NCBI RefSeq assembly: GCF_000720485.1
Contig: NZ_JOAX01000021.1
Location: 62,001 to 126,000 of the forward strand
Reading direction: 5' to 3'
Length of the DNA stretch: 64,000 bases
From: Streptomyces ochraceiscleroticus
Lineage (GTDB): Bacteria; Actinomycetota; Actinomycetes; Streptomycetales; Streptomycetaceae
Shown: one piece after another, positions 1 to 8,548 of the stretch
Layout of the letters: the number at the start of each line of letters is the position of its first letter
How positions within the stretch are numbered: position 1 is the first letter of the stretch
The notes under the pieces: model-generated
The model's database searches: none
Seen by the model: only the letters and a program-made list of their open reading frames with translations
Told to the model about the DNA's origin: nothing
Position numbers and translations under genes: made by a program

Positions 1-269
1 ATGTCACGGGGCCGCTTCACCTCGAAGGTCGCGGTCCATACGCTCGGTCCCGCCCCGGCCGTCTCGTGGGGCACGTCGTCGGCCTCGCGGTCGGAGGCGA
101 AGGACGTCCGCAGTGCGCCGAAGATGGCCGCTGCGTCCTCCGGCCTGCATCCGCTGCACTCGACCGTGACCTCCTGCGCGTGTTCCGCCTGCGTCTCCTG
201 GTGCGCGCTGTCCACTGTGCAACCTTCCTGTTCGAGCCGTACGCGGATACCGTCCCCTTCCAGGCTCAC
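1..269 (-). CDS. hypothetical protein, C-terminus cut by window edge
   Basis: Open frame starting at a GTG at 269 (beginning V-S-L-E-G-D-G-I-R-V) and still open at base 1, so only the first 89 residues are visible. The protein is acidic and has a C-S-G-C pair near residues 46-49 (context VTVECSGCRPEDAA) that could bind metal. I recognise no family. The start is a guess: no clear Shine-Dalgarno sequence precedes it and the frame stays open upstream. It is divergent from the MHS transporter at 506. Codon bias in this frame is normal for a Streptomyces gene, which is why I prefer it over overlapping frames. Confidence 0.5.
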   Translation of the reverse strand, partial: MSLEGDGIRVRLEQEGCTVDSAHQETQAEHAQEVTVECSGCRPEDAAAIFGALRTSFASDREADDVPHETAGAGPSVWTATFEVKRPRD

Positions 270-384
270 CCCGCGGCATCGCCTGTGCGACCGGAAGGGG
301 CGGGTGTCCCTTGCATTGTCACTCGCCCAGCGGTACGGGGGCGAACACCCCGCGCTCCCGGGCGTGCTGCCCGGCATGGCAGCG

Positions 385-421
385 GGCCGCACACCCCGGC
401 CGGGAAGTGTGGGGTGCGGCC
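385..421. promoter_or_regulatory. inverted repeat in divergent intergenic region
   Basis: The 236 bases between the partial gene (start 269) and the transporter (start 506) hold one clear inverted repeat: GGCCGCACACCCC (385-397) against GGGGTGCGGCC (411-421), with a 2-base bulge. It lies about 85 bases before the transporter start, so it could be an operator or a leader hairpin. I see no convincing -35/-10 pair. Confidence 0.3.
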
Positions 422-505
422 ACATACGCGGCGTGGGCAGGCCTTCCTACCGTGTGGCGACATCGCACCGCCTTCCCCGTCCCCGTTCCCGGTCCGGAGT
501 GAGAC

Positions 506-1888
506 ATGTCCGCCACAGCGCACGTTCCACCCACCCCCGCCGGCCTGCGGCGCATCGTCGCCGCGAGCCTGATCGGCACCACCGTCGAGTGGTACGACTT
601 CTTTCTCTACGGGTCGGCCGCCGCGCTGGTCTTCAACAAGCTGTTCTTCCCGGAATCCGATCCGCTGGTGGGGACGCTGCTGTCGTTCCTGACGTACGCG
701 GTCGGGTTCGTCGCACGGCCCATCGGCGCGCTGGTCTTTGGTCACTACGGCGACAAGCTCGGCCGCAAGAAGCTGCTGGTGCTGAGCCTGCTGATGATGG
801 GCGGCGCGACGTTCGCGATCGGGCTGCTGCCCACGCACGCCACGGTCGGCTCGGCTGCGCCGCTGCTGCTGACGCTGCTGCGGCTGATCCAGGGCTTCGC
901 GCTGGGCGGCGAGTGGGGCGGCGCCGTGCTGCTGGTCAGCGAGCACGGGGACGCGCGACGGCGCGGCTTCTGGGCGTCCTGGCCACAGACGGGCGCGCCG
1001 GCCGGACAGCTACTGGCGACCGGTGTACTGGCGGCGCTCACCGCGCTCCTCCCGGACGCGGCGTTCGTGTCGTGGGGCTGGCGGGTGCCGTTCCTGCTGT
1101 CGGGCGTGCTGGTACTGCTCGGGCTGTGGATCCGGCTGTCGGTGGACGAGTCGCCGGTGTTCAAGGCGGCGCTGGCGCAGGCGGCGGCGCGCAAGGACGA
1201 GGAGCGCGCGGCCGAGAAGCTGCCGCTCGTCGCCGTCCTGCGGCACCACTGGCGGGACGTGCTGATCGCGATGGGCGCGCGGATGGCCGAGAACATCTCG
1301 TACTACGTGATCACGGCGTTTGTCCTGGTCTACGCCACGACCCACTCCGGGGTGTCCCAGCAGACCGCGCTGAACGCCGTACTGCTCGCTTCCGTACTGC
1401 ACTTCGCGGTGATCCCGGCGTGGGGCGCGCTCTCGGACCGGATCGGGCGGCGCCCGGTGTACCTCATCGGGGCGCTGGGCGTGGCGGCCTGGGCTTTCCC
1501 CTTCTTCGCGCTGGTCGACAGCCGGAACTTCGGGCTGCTGCTGCTCGCGGTGAGTGTCGGGCTGGTCTTCCACGGGGCGATGTACGCGCCGCAGGCGGCG
1601 TTCTTCGCGGAGATGTTCGCGACGCGGATGCGGTACTCGGGCGCGTCGATCGGCGCCCAGTTCTCGTCGGTCGCGGCCGGCGCCCCGGCGCCGCTGATCG
1701 CCACCGCACTGCTGGCGGAATACGGCAGCTCCACGCCGATCTCCCTGTACGTCATGGGCGCGGCGGTGCTGACACTGATCGCCCTGTACGCGGCCAAGGA
1801 GACCCGCCAGCGGGACCTGACGGCGATCGACCCCGAGCCTTCAGCGGCGAAGGAGGACGCGCGGGCGGCGGAGGCGGGGACGGGCTGA
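506..1888 (+). CDS. MFS transporter, metabolite:H+ symporter (MHS) family
   Basis: 460 residues, about 12 membrane segments. The N-terminal motif TTVEWYDFFLYGSAAALVF and the loop GHYGDKLGRKK are signatures of the MHS branch of the major facilitator superfamily, which imports organic acids such as shikimate, benzoate-type aromatics, proline betaine or citrate with protons. The start ATG follows CGGAGTGAGAC. It resembles the second MHS transporter at 20358, with which it shares the motif order. Substrate cannot be read from sequence; closeness to the ben/cat genes makes an aromatic or other organic acid plausible, but it is separated from them by five unrelated minus-strand genes. A strong hairpin follows the stop codon. 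Confidence 0.85.
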   Translation: MSATAHVPPTPAGLRRIVAASLIGTTVEWYDFFLYGSAAALVFNKLFFPESDPLVGTLLSFLTYAVGFVARPIGALVFGHYGDKLGRKKLLVLSLLMMGGATFAIGLLPTHATVGSAAPLLLTLLRLIQGFALGGEWGGAVLLVSEHGDARRRGFWASWPQTGAPAGQLLATGVLAALTALLPDAAFVSWGWRVPFLLSGVLVLLGLWIRLSVDESPVFKAALAQAAARKDEERAAEKLPLVAVLRHHWRDVLIAMGARMAENISYYVITAFVLVYATTHSGVSQQTALNAVLLASVLHFAVIPAWGALSDRIGRRPVYLIGALGVAAWAFPFFALVDSRNFGLLLLAVSVGLVFHGAMYAPQAAFFAEMFATRMRYSGASIGAQFSSVAAGAPAPLIATALLAEYGSSTPISLYVMGAAVLTLIALYAAKETRQRDLTAIDPEPSAAKEDARAAEAGTG

Positions 1889-1908
1889 GGGGTGGGGGCC
1901 GGGGGCGG

Positions 1909-1948
1909 AGCCCGGGGGGCGGTATGTGTACCGGCCTCCCCCCGGGCT
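1909..1948 (+). terminator. hairpin terminator after MHS transporter
   Basis: AGCCCGGGGGG (1909-1919) pairs perfectly with CCCCCCGGGCT (1938-1948), and the loop contains a further CGGTA/TACCG stem. It begins 20 bases after the transporter stop codon. No U-tract follows, as is usual in Streptomyces. Confidence 0.6.
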
Positions 1949-2080
1949 GTGGATAACCGGCCGAGGGTTAGTGGGGCGCGCTAACTTCGGGGGGTGTGTG
2001 GTGGAGGTGGGGGAGGGGCCTTGCCACCGGTGGGAAGCTCTCCCAGTGGATGGGGAGAGGGAGGGGCCCTGCCAGGAATT

Positions 2081-4099
2081 CTAGTCGCCGAGCGCCGCCG
2101 ACAACTGATGCAGCCGCAGCGCCAGTTGCAGCTCCAGCGCCCGCGACGGCGACTGCCAGTCCGACCCCAGCAGCCGGCCGATGCGGTCCAGGCGTTGGGC
2201 GACCGTGTTGACGTGTACGTGGAGGGCGTCCTTCGTACGGGCCGGGCTCATCCCGCTGTCGAAGTACGCGTGCAGCGTGCGCAACAGGTCCGTGCCGCGG
2301 CGCGCGTCGTAGTCGGCGACCTCGCCGAGCGTGCGGCGGACGAAGCCGTCCACGTCCCGGCCGTCGGCGAGCAGCAACCCGAGGAAGCCGAAGTCCTCGG
2401 CGGCGGCGCCCTGTCCGGCGCGGCCGAGGACCCGCAGCGCCTCGCGGCAGCGGCGGGCCTGCGCGTAGGCGGCGGCGACGGCGGCAGGCTCCGCCGCCGG
2501 GGCCGGTACGGGCGCGGAAGCACCGACGGTGACCGGCGCCTGCACGGCGGCGCCGAGCTGGCGGGCGACCCGCCGGGCGGCCTCGCCCGGCTCGCCGCCG
2601 TCCTGGTCACCGCCCGCATCGCCACCCCGGCCCAACGGCAGCAGCAGGACCACGCCCGCGTCCCGGGCGGCGGCCAGTCCGTGCCGGGTCGCGGCCAGGT
2701 GGGAGGCCGCTGACCACAGCCGCTGCCGCGCGGTGGCCCCAGCGCTTTCAGGGCCACCGGGCCGAGCGGCGCCACCGGCCGGGACCGGCCCCGGCCCGGC
2801 CAGGACCGCCCCCTCCAGCCCCTCGCAGGCAGGGTCCTCGATACGAGCCGCGAACACCACGTGCGGTACGTCCAGGTCGGCGGCGACCCGCGCCGCGCGC
2901 TCGCGCAGCAGCCGCGGGTCGCGGTCCGGGGCTTCCAGCAGGTCGTCGAGGAGTTCGCCGCGTACCCGCTGCTCGGCCTCGCCCGCGGTGCGGCGGGCGA
3001 GCAGCAGCAGGGAGGTGACCATGGCGGCGCGTTCCAGGGTGCGCTGGTCGACGGGGTCCAGGCGGGGATGGCCGCGCAGTACGAGCGCGCCGAGTACCTC
3101 GCTGCCGGAGCGGACGGCGGCCACCCAGTCGTCGCCGTCGCGTACGGCGTGGCCGTCGGCGCGGGAGCGGTCCAGGGCCTCGGCCGGTACCCGCTCGGCG
3201 TCGGTGAACTCCACGGTGCCGTCGAGTACTTCGGCGACGGCCGCGGCCACGTCCTGTACGCCGCCGCCGCGCAGCACGAGCTCGGCGAGCCGGTCGTGGA
3301 TGTCGGAGGCGCGCTCGATGACGCCGCTGCGGTCGCGGATGATCTCGTTGGCGGCCTCCAGCTCGGTCATCGCTTTGCGGGTCTCGGCGAGCAGGTTGGC
3401 GGTGTCGATGGCGACGGCGGCGTGCGCGGCGTGCGCGGAGAGCAGGGCGATCTCGGCGTGGTCGAAGACGCGGACCCGGCGGTCGGCGGCGAAGAGTACG
3501 CCGATGACGCCGCTGCCGAGCTTGAGCGGTACACCGAGGATCGCGACCAGCCCCTCGTCCCGTACCCCGGTGTCGATCGCCCGGGTGTGCTGGAAGCGCG
3601 GGTCGTCGAAGTAGCTGTCGGTGACGTAGGGGCGGGCGGTCTGCGCGACGAGGCCGCCCAGCCCCTCCCCCATGCCCAGCCGGAGCTGCTGGAAGCGGGC
3701 CGAGACGGAGCCGTCAGTGACTCGCATGTAGGTGTCGCCCTCGACGGGGTCGTTGAGGGTCATGTACGCGGTCTCGGTGCCGAGGAGGGAGCGGGCCCGC
3801 TGGACGATGGCCCGCAGCACGGCGTCCAGGTCCCGGAGTCCGGCCAGGTCGTGCGCGGTCTCGTACAGCGCGGACAGCTCGGCCTCGCGGCGCCGCCGGC
3901 CCTCCAGCTCGGTACGGACGCGCAGCGCGAGCAGCTTGGCGTGTTCCAGCGCTGCCAGCCGCTCGGCGGAGGCGCCGGCGGCGCGGGCGCGCAGTACCGC
4001 GCGTTCGAAGTCCTCGGCGGGCGCGCCGGTGGCGAGCAGGTCGAGGAAGGGGGTCTCGGCCGGTTCGGCGGACGGCTCGGCGGGCTGCTGGGGTGGCAT
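2081..4099 (-). CDS. PucR-family transcriptional regulator with GAF domain
   Basis: About 670 residues from the preferred ATG at 4099 (MPPQQPAEPS), preceded by GGAGGT about 12 bases away; the frame extends to 4204, where an earlier ATG would overlap the next gene. Domains in order: a short N-terminal helical part, a GAF domain (around residues 85-245, with TAYMTLNDPVEGDTYMRVTDG and LGVPLKLGSGVIGVLFAADR), a linker, a GGDEF-like activator region, and a C-terminal PucR helix-turn-helix (YFDSGMSPARTKDALHVHVNTVAQRLDRI). Such proteins activate catabolic genes in response to small metabolites. It sits immediately downstream of the 3-hydroxybutyrate dehydrogenase on the same strand, which suggests it controls that gene, but the effector is unknown. 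Confidence 0.85.
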   Translation of the reverse strand: MPPQQPAEPSAEPAETPFLDLLATGAPAEDFERAVLRARAAGASAERLAALEHAKLLALRVRTELEGRRRREAELSALYETAHDLAGLRDLDAVLRAIVQRARSLLGTETAYMTLNDPVEGDTYMRVTDGSVSARFQQLRLGMGEGLGGLVAQTARPYVTDSYFDDPRFQHTRAIDTGVRDEGLVAILGVPLKLGSGVIGVLFAADRRVRVFDHAEIALLSAHAAHAAVAIDTANLLAETRKAMTELEAANEIIRDRSGVIERASDIHDRLAELVLRGGGVQDVAAAVAEVLDGTVEFTDAERVPAEALDRSRADGHAVRDGDDWVAAVRSGSEVLGALVLRGHPRLDPVDQRTLERAAMVTSLLLLARRTAGEAEQRVRGELLDDLLEAPDRDPRLLRERAARVAADLDVPHVVFAARIEDPACEGLEGAVLAGPGPVPAGGAARPGGPESAGATARQRLWSAASHLAATRHGLAAARDAGVVLLLPLGRGGDAGGDQDGGEPGEAARRVARQLGAAVQAPVTVGASAPVPAPAAEPAAVAAAYAQARRCREALRVLGRAGQGAAAEDFGFLGLLLADGRDVDGFVRRTLGEVADYDARRGTDLLRTLHAYFDSGMSPARTKDALHVHVNTVAQRLDRIGRLLGSDWQSPSRALELQLALRLHQLSAALGD

Positions 4100-4188
4100 G
4101 GACCTAGGGATACCTCCGGTACGGCGCGGCGCGCCAGCCGCGGTGGGACCCGCCGGGCCCGTGCCGCCGGTCGCGGCGTCCCCCGAGG

Positions 4189-4986
4189 TCAGTGCGCCGT
4201 CCATCCGCCGTCCATGGCCAGCGAGGTGCCGGTGATGAACGATGCCTGGGGGCTGCAGAGGTAGGCGACGGCGTCGGCGACCTCGGCCGGCTCGACGAGC
4301 CGCTTCACGGCGGAGTCGGCGAGCAGGACCTCGGTGAGCACTCGCTCGGCGGGAATGCCGTGGGCTTCTGCCTGGTCGGCGAGCTGCTTCTCGACGAGCG
4401 GGGTGCGGACGTAGCCGGGGTTGACGCAGTTGGAGGTGACGCCGTGTTCGGCGCCTTCCAGGGCCGCGACCTTGGAGAGGCCCTCCAGGCCGTGCTTGGC
4501 GGCGACGTAGGCGGACTTGTAGGGCGAGGCGCGCAGGCCGTGCACGGAGGAGATGTTGACGATGCGGCCCCAGCCTTGCGCGTACATGTGCGGCAGCGCG
4601 CCGCGTACGAGGCGGAAGGGGGCTTCCAGCATGACCTTCAGTACGGTCGCGAAGACGTCGGGCGGGAACTCCTCGATGGGGCGGACGAGCTGGATTCCCG
4701 CGTTGTTGACGAGGATGTCGGCGCCGGCCGCGGTCTTTTCGGCGGCGTCGAGGTCGGTGAGGTCGAGGGTGACCTGCTGGAGCGTGCCGGGGAGCCCGTC
4801 GGCCTGCTTCGCGAGGCGGGCGAGCCCGTCGGCGTCCCGGTCGAGCGCGCGGACGGTGGCGCCGGCCGCGGCCAGCCGCAGGGCGCAGGCGGCGCCGATG
4901 CCACTGGCCGCGCCGGTGACGAGTGCGGTGCGGCCCCCGAGGTCGGGGCCTGCGACGTCGGTACCTGGTGTGGAGGTGGCGCTCAT
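4189..4986 (-). CDS. bdhA: 3-hydroxybutyrate dehydrogenase (SDR)
   Basis: 265 residues from ATG 4986 (MSATSTPGTD), preceded by AAGGTGG. A short-chain dehydrogenase: TGAASGIGAA cofactor loop, NNAG, catalytic SSVHG serine and YVAAK pair, and the C-terminal ending SFITGTSLAMDGGWTAH. The overall pattern (VHGLRASPYKSAYVAAKHGLEGL, then NCVNPGYVRTPLVEKQ) is that of D-3-hydroxybutyrate dehydrogenases, which interconvert 3-hydroxybutyrate and acetoacetate using NAD. A frame extension to 5040 is open but unlikely. The PucR regulator follows 90 bases downstream on the same strand. Product of ketone-body or PHB turnover, cytoplasmic. Confidence 0.85.
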   Translation of the reverse strand: MSATSTPGTDVAGPDLGGRTALVTGAASGIGAACALRLAAAGATVRALDRDADGLARLAKQADGLPGTLQQVTLDLTDLDAAEKTAAGADILVNNAGIQLVRPIEEFPPDVFATVLKVMLEAPFRLVRGALPHMYAQGWGRIVNISSVHGLRASPYKSAYVAAKHGLEGLSKVAALEGAEHGVTSNCVNPGYVRTPLVEKQLADQAEAHGIPAERVLTEVLLADSAVKRLVEPAEVADAVAYLCSPQASFITGTSLAMDGGWTAH

Positions 4987-5082
4987 GGGCGCCACCTTAG
5001 GCAGCGAGCGGTGCGGTACCGATGTGGGGCGGGACCACAAGACGCGGCATGAGCATGTGTGCGGAGCCCTTGGGGCAGGGCC

Positions 5083-5706
5083 TCAGCGCACGCCGCGGGG
5101 GCGGAACTGGATGCTGATGCGGGGGCCGACCGGGCGGGCGGTCTTGGGGATGGCGTGGTCCCAGGTGCGCTGGCAGGAGCCGCCCATGACGATCAGGTCG
5201 CCGTGGCCGAGGGGGCGGCGGACGGTCGCTCCGCCGCCGTCCCGGGGGCGCAGGACCAGCGCCCTGGGCTCGCCGACGGAGAGGATCGCGACCATGGTGT
5301 CCTGGCTGCGGCCGCGGCCGATGCGGTCGCCGTGCCAGGCGACGCTGTCCTCGCCGTCGCGGTAGTAGCACAGTCCTGCCGTGCGGAACGGCTCGCCGAG
5401 CTCGGCGGCGTAGTGGGCGCTGAGCGCGTCGCGGGCCTCGGCGAGCACCGGGTGCGGCAGCTCCTCGTCCTCGCCGTAGTGGCACAGCAGCCGGGGTACG
5501 TCGACGACGCGCTCGTACATCTGGCGCCGCTCGGCGTGCCAGGGGACCGTGCCGACCAGTTCGTCGAAGAGCGCGTCGGCGCCGGTCAGCCAGCCCGGCA
5601 GGACGTCGATCCAGGCGCCGAGCCCGAGGTGCGTGCGGTCGATGCCGTCCAGCGGGCGGAGTCCGGTCTCGTCGGCCGCGGCGAAGAGCGAGCTCTGCAC
5701 ATGCAT
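5083..5706 (-). CDS. alkB: AlkB-family 2-oxoglutarate/Fe(II) dioxygenase
   Basis: 207 residues. Has the iron-binding HxD (WHGDRIG), the distal histidine (WDHAIPK), and the 2-oxoglutarate arginine (ISIQFRPRGVR), in the spacing of AlkB-type oxidative DNA/RNA demethylases. These enzymes repair N-alkylated bases by oxidation. Full length for bacterial AlkB. The start ATG at 5706 has only a weak ribosome site (GGCTGAG). The upstream 48 bases are unusually AT-rich and hold TTCGTAC/TTCGAAC-like repeats that could be a damage-responsive operator. Transcribed in the same direction as, but separated from, the LAL regulator upstream. Confidence 0.85.
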   Translation of the reverse strand: MHVQSSLFAAADETGLRPLDGIDRTHLGLGAWIDVLPGWLTGADALFDELVGTVPWHAERRQMYERVVDVPRLLCHYGEDEELPHPVLAEARDALSAHYAAELGEPFRTAGLCYYRDGEDSVAWHGDRIGRGRSQDTMVAILSVGEPRALVLRPRDGGGATVRRPLGHGDLIVMGGSCQRTWDHAIPKTARPVGPRISIQFRPRGVR

Positions 5707-5708
5707 GT

Positions 5709-5754
5709 ACTCAGCCTACGCCGTGTTCGAATTTTTGTACGAATACTGTACGAG
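5709..5754 (-). promoter_or_regulatory. candidate alkB promoter/operator repeats
   Basis: The short gap before alkB reads, on its strand, CGTACAGTA then TTCGTAC-AAAAA-TTCGAAC. The repeated TTCG(T/A)AC units with AT-rich spacing resemble an operator. The actinobacterial LexA consensus (TCGAAC-N4-GTTCGA) is only half matched, so SOS control is not established. Confidence 0.3.
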
Positions 5755-8505
5755 TCAGGAGTCGCGGAACACGGCCGCCAGCTCGCCCCGCGACCGCACC
5801 CCGACCTTCGCGTACACATGCGTGAGGTGGTACTGCACGGTCTTCACCGACAGGAACAGCTCCGACGCGACCTGCCCGTTGCTCATCCCGCGCGCGACCA
5901 GCCGGGCCACCGCCCGCTCCTGTGCGGTGAGCCGGGAGAAGTCCTCAGCGCCGCCCCGTTTCAGCCCGCCCGCCTGCAGCTCCCGCTCGCAGCGCTCGAC
6001 ATACGTGCGCGCACCCAGCAGCACGTACGCGTCCCGGGCGTTCTGGAGCAGCGCGTCCGCCTCCTTGCGCTTGCCCGCGCGGCGCAGCGTCTGCCCGTAC
6101 GCGTAGCTCACCCGTGCCCGGTCGTACGGGAGGGGCAGGTGCTCCAGGTGGGCCAGCGCGCCTTCGAAGTGGGCGCGCGCCGCGTCCAGGTCGCCCTCGG
6201 TGCCGGCGATCCGGCCGCGTACGTAGCCGAGCCTGGCCATCGTGGAGCGGTGGCCGCGGTCGGCGGCCAGCTCCTCGAAGGGCCGCAGGAAGGCGTCGGC
6301 CTCGGGCACCCGGTTGGTCATCACCAGCGCGTTGGCGTAGACGTCCTGCCAGGGCCAGAAGCCTGGCTCGTCGATGCCGGCGCGCTGCCGCAGCCGCAGG
6401 ACGGGCTCCAGCGCCGCGGTCACCCGCTCGTACTGGCCGCGGGCCTCGACGACCTGGGCGCGGGCGAGGCAGGCGGGTACCACCATCGTCTCGTAGTGCT
6501 GCATGTCGGCCGTGGCCTGCCGGGCGTGGTGGTAGGCGGTGGGCCAGTTGCCGCGCAGCGCGTGGATCTGGGCGCCCGTCCAGTGCACGAGCGGGCGCAG
6601 CAGCTCCATGCGGGCCTCGGAGACCTGGGCGACGGCCCGGTCGGCGGTCCGCAGCGCGTCGGACCAGGCGCCGAGCGCGAACTGGGTACGGGCGAGCCAT
6701 GCCTGCGCCCACAGGGAGATGCGCAGCGAGCCGCCGCGGATGCCGGTCGGCACGGCGCCCTCCAGCTCCCGCCGGGCCGCCTCCGGGTCGTCCAGGGCCA
6801 GGTCCATCCAGCCGCGGCCCATCTGCACGCGCTGGGACTGGGCGCCGCTGGAGATCCGCGCGAGGACGTCGTCGTAGGCGTGCGCGGCCTCCTCGGGGTG
6901 GCCCATGGCGGCCAGTCCGAGGCCGAGGATGGCCTCGGATTCGACGGCCGAGGGCTCCATGGGGCCGACCAGGTCGACGGCCTTGCGCGCCCAGTGGACG
7001 AGTTCGGCGGCGTGCGCGCGGCCGAGCGAGTGCAGGACCCGGCGCTGGCAGATGGCGGCGGCGAGCTCGGGGCGGCGGGTGGGGTCGCAGCGTTCCCAGG
7101 CGTGCGTCAGATATACCTCGGCCTCTTCGGGGCGGCCGCGGGTGATCGCGAGGTAGCCGAGTACGGAGTCGCGCAGGGCGCTGGGCGGGAAGCTCTCCAG
7201 CTCGGCGGCGAACGTCTCGGCCTGCGGCCGGTCGCCCGCGCCGACCAGCGCGTCCACGGCGCGCAGCAGCCGGTCCCTGCGGGTGGTGCGGGCCGGGCTG
7301 AGCCGGCTGGCGGCGACCAGCGCGCCGGCCGCCTCGGACCAGGCGCCCGCGGCGGCCCGGTCGGCGGCGAAGCGGTCCAGGTCGTCGGCGAGCTCGGCGT
7401 CGGCTGCGGGGGTCGCGGCGACGCGGTGCATCAGGCGGCGGCCGTGGTCCTCGACGGTCTCGGCGGCGCGCCGGTGCAGGTCGCCGCGTTCGACGAGGCC
7501 GAGCGCGCCGTGCACGGCGGCCCGTACGAGGGGGTGCGGGAAGGTGAGGAGGGTGAGCCCGGGGCCGTCTGTGCGGGTCAGCAGTCCGGCGTCGCATGCC
7601 TCGTCGACGGCGGCGAGCGGGTCCGCGACGCCGGAGAGTTCGGCGGCCTCCGCGAACGGCACCGACTCCCCCAGCGCCGAGCATGCCTCGATGAGGGTAC
7701 GGGCCTGGGCTCCGCAGCCGTCGAGGCGGCGCTGTACGGCGGAGGCGTACCGCCGGGGCGCAGGCAGGGCCGGCTGCCAGTCCCGCCAGATGCCGGGCGG
7801 TACCTCCTGCAGCAGGTCGGTGATGTGCAGCGGGTTGCCGCGGGTGTGGCGGCACAGGATGCGCGCCGCGGCGAGCGAGAGGTCGATCCGGGCGGCGCTC
7901 CAGGCGAGGACCTGCACGTCCTCGGGGGTGAGCGGGCCGAGGCGCAGCGCGCTGTCCCGGTACGCGGCGAGGAAGTCCAGTACGTCGACAGGGAGCTGGT
8001 GCAGCCGGTCATCGGCGGCCAGCAGGACGACCAGGATCTGCTCGGTGGACATGCGGCGGACGGCGGAGGCGACGGCGCGCAGCGAGGCGGCGTCCGCCCA
8101 GTGCGCGTCGTCGATGACGACGACCAGGGTGTCCTGGCCGCGTCGCTCGTTCCAGATCTCGTGGAGTCGGTGGCCGGCGGCCGGCGGGTCGAGTTCCGGT
8201 GCGAGGGTGGCGCCCGCGGCCTTGGCGAGCTGTTCCGCGACCCCGAGGTCGAGGCCGTTCTCCCAGCGGACGCCGTTCGCGCGGTGGACGCGGACCGACG
8301 CCTGCTCGCTCAAGAAATGATTGACCAAAGCGGTCTTGCCCATGCCGGAGGCCCCCTCGACCAGGATGGTCGAGGGGTGTCCGGCGCGGGCGGCGGCCAG
8401 CAGGCGGTCCAGGGCCGCCAGCTCGGCCTGGCGGCCTGCCGGGCCGCGCGGGGCCTCGTCGTGCCCGCCGTGCTCTTCGGTGTTCACGCCGTCGTGATCG
8501 TCCAT
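5755..8505 (-). CDS. large ATP-binding LuxR-family (LAL) regulator, BenR-like
   Basis: 916 residues. Walker A GASGMGKT at residues 51-58, Walker B region TLVVVIDDAHWAD around residue 130, a long TPR-like middle region, and a C-terminal LuxR helix-turn-helix (LTAQERAVARLVARGMSNGQ, then SVKTVQYHLTHVYAKVGV). LAL regulators hydrolyse ATP and respond to small ligands. It lies 43 bases downstream of benD on the same strand, the position held in Corynebacterium glutamicum by the ATP-binding LuxR-type regulator of its benABCD cluster. I infer it activates the ben operon, possibly co-transcribed with it. No ligand is visible from sequence. Confidence 0.85.
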   Translation of the reverse strand: MDDHDGVNTEEHGGHDEAPRGPAGRQAELAALDRLLAAARAGHPSTILVEGASGMGKTALVNHFLSEQASVRVHRANGVRWENGLDLGVAEQLAKAAGATLAPELDPPAAGHRLHEIWNERRGQDTLVVVIDDAHWADAASLRAVASAVRRMSTEQILVVLLAADDRLHQLPVDVLDFLAAYRDSALRLGPLTPEDVQVLAWSAARIDLSLAAARILCRHTRGNPLHITDLLQEVPPGIWRDWQPALPAPRRYASAVQRRLDGCGAQARTLIEACSALGESVPFAEAAELSGVADPLAAVDEACDAGLLTRTDGPGLTLLTFPHPLVRAAVHGALGLVERGDLHRRAAETVEDHGRRLMHRVAATPAADAELADDLDRFAADRAAAGAWSEAAGALVAASRLSPARTTRRDRLLRAVDALVGAGDRPQAETFAAELESFPPSALRDSVLGYLAITRGRPEEAEVYLTHAWERCDPTRRPELAAAICQRRVLHSLGRAHAAELVHWARKAVDLVGPMEPSAVESEAILGLGLAAMGHPEEAAHAYDDVLARISSGAQSQRVQMGRGWMDLALDDPEAARRELEGAVPTGIRGGSLRISLWAQAWLARTQFALGAWSDALRTADRAVAQVSEARMELLRPLVHWTGAQIHALRGNWPTAYHHARQATADMQHYETMVVPACLARAQVVEARGQYERVTAALEPVLRLRQRAGIDEPGFWPWQDVYANALVMTNRVPEADAFLRPFEELAADRGHRSTMARLGYVRGRIAGTEGDLDAARAHFEGALAHLEHLPLPYDRARVSYAYGQTLRRAGKRKEADALLQNARDAYVLLGARTYVERCERELQAGGLKRGGAEDFSRLTAQERAVARLVARGMSNGQVASELFLSVKTVQYHLTHVYAKVGVRSRGELAAVFRDS

Positions 8506-8548
8506 CGCGCCTCAGATTAGTCCCGCGGGGTCCCTCCCGCGGGGGTGG

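Noticed and set aside
1..1956. A 651-residue plus-strand frame covering the partial gene and the MHS transporter
   Set aside because: Out of frame with the transporter's conserved motifs and without domain content.
5059..8520. A 1153-residue open frame on the plus strand opposite alkB and the LAL regulator
   Set aside because: It is the antisense image of two well-supported genes, with no domain, no ribosome site and a composition (Gly/Arg/Val/Ala) typical of shadow frames at high GC.
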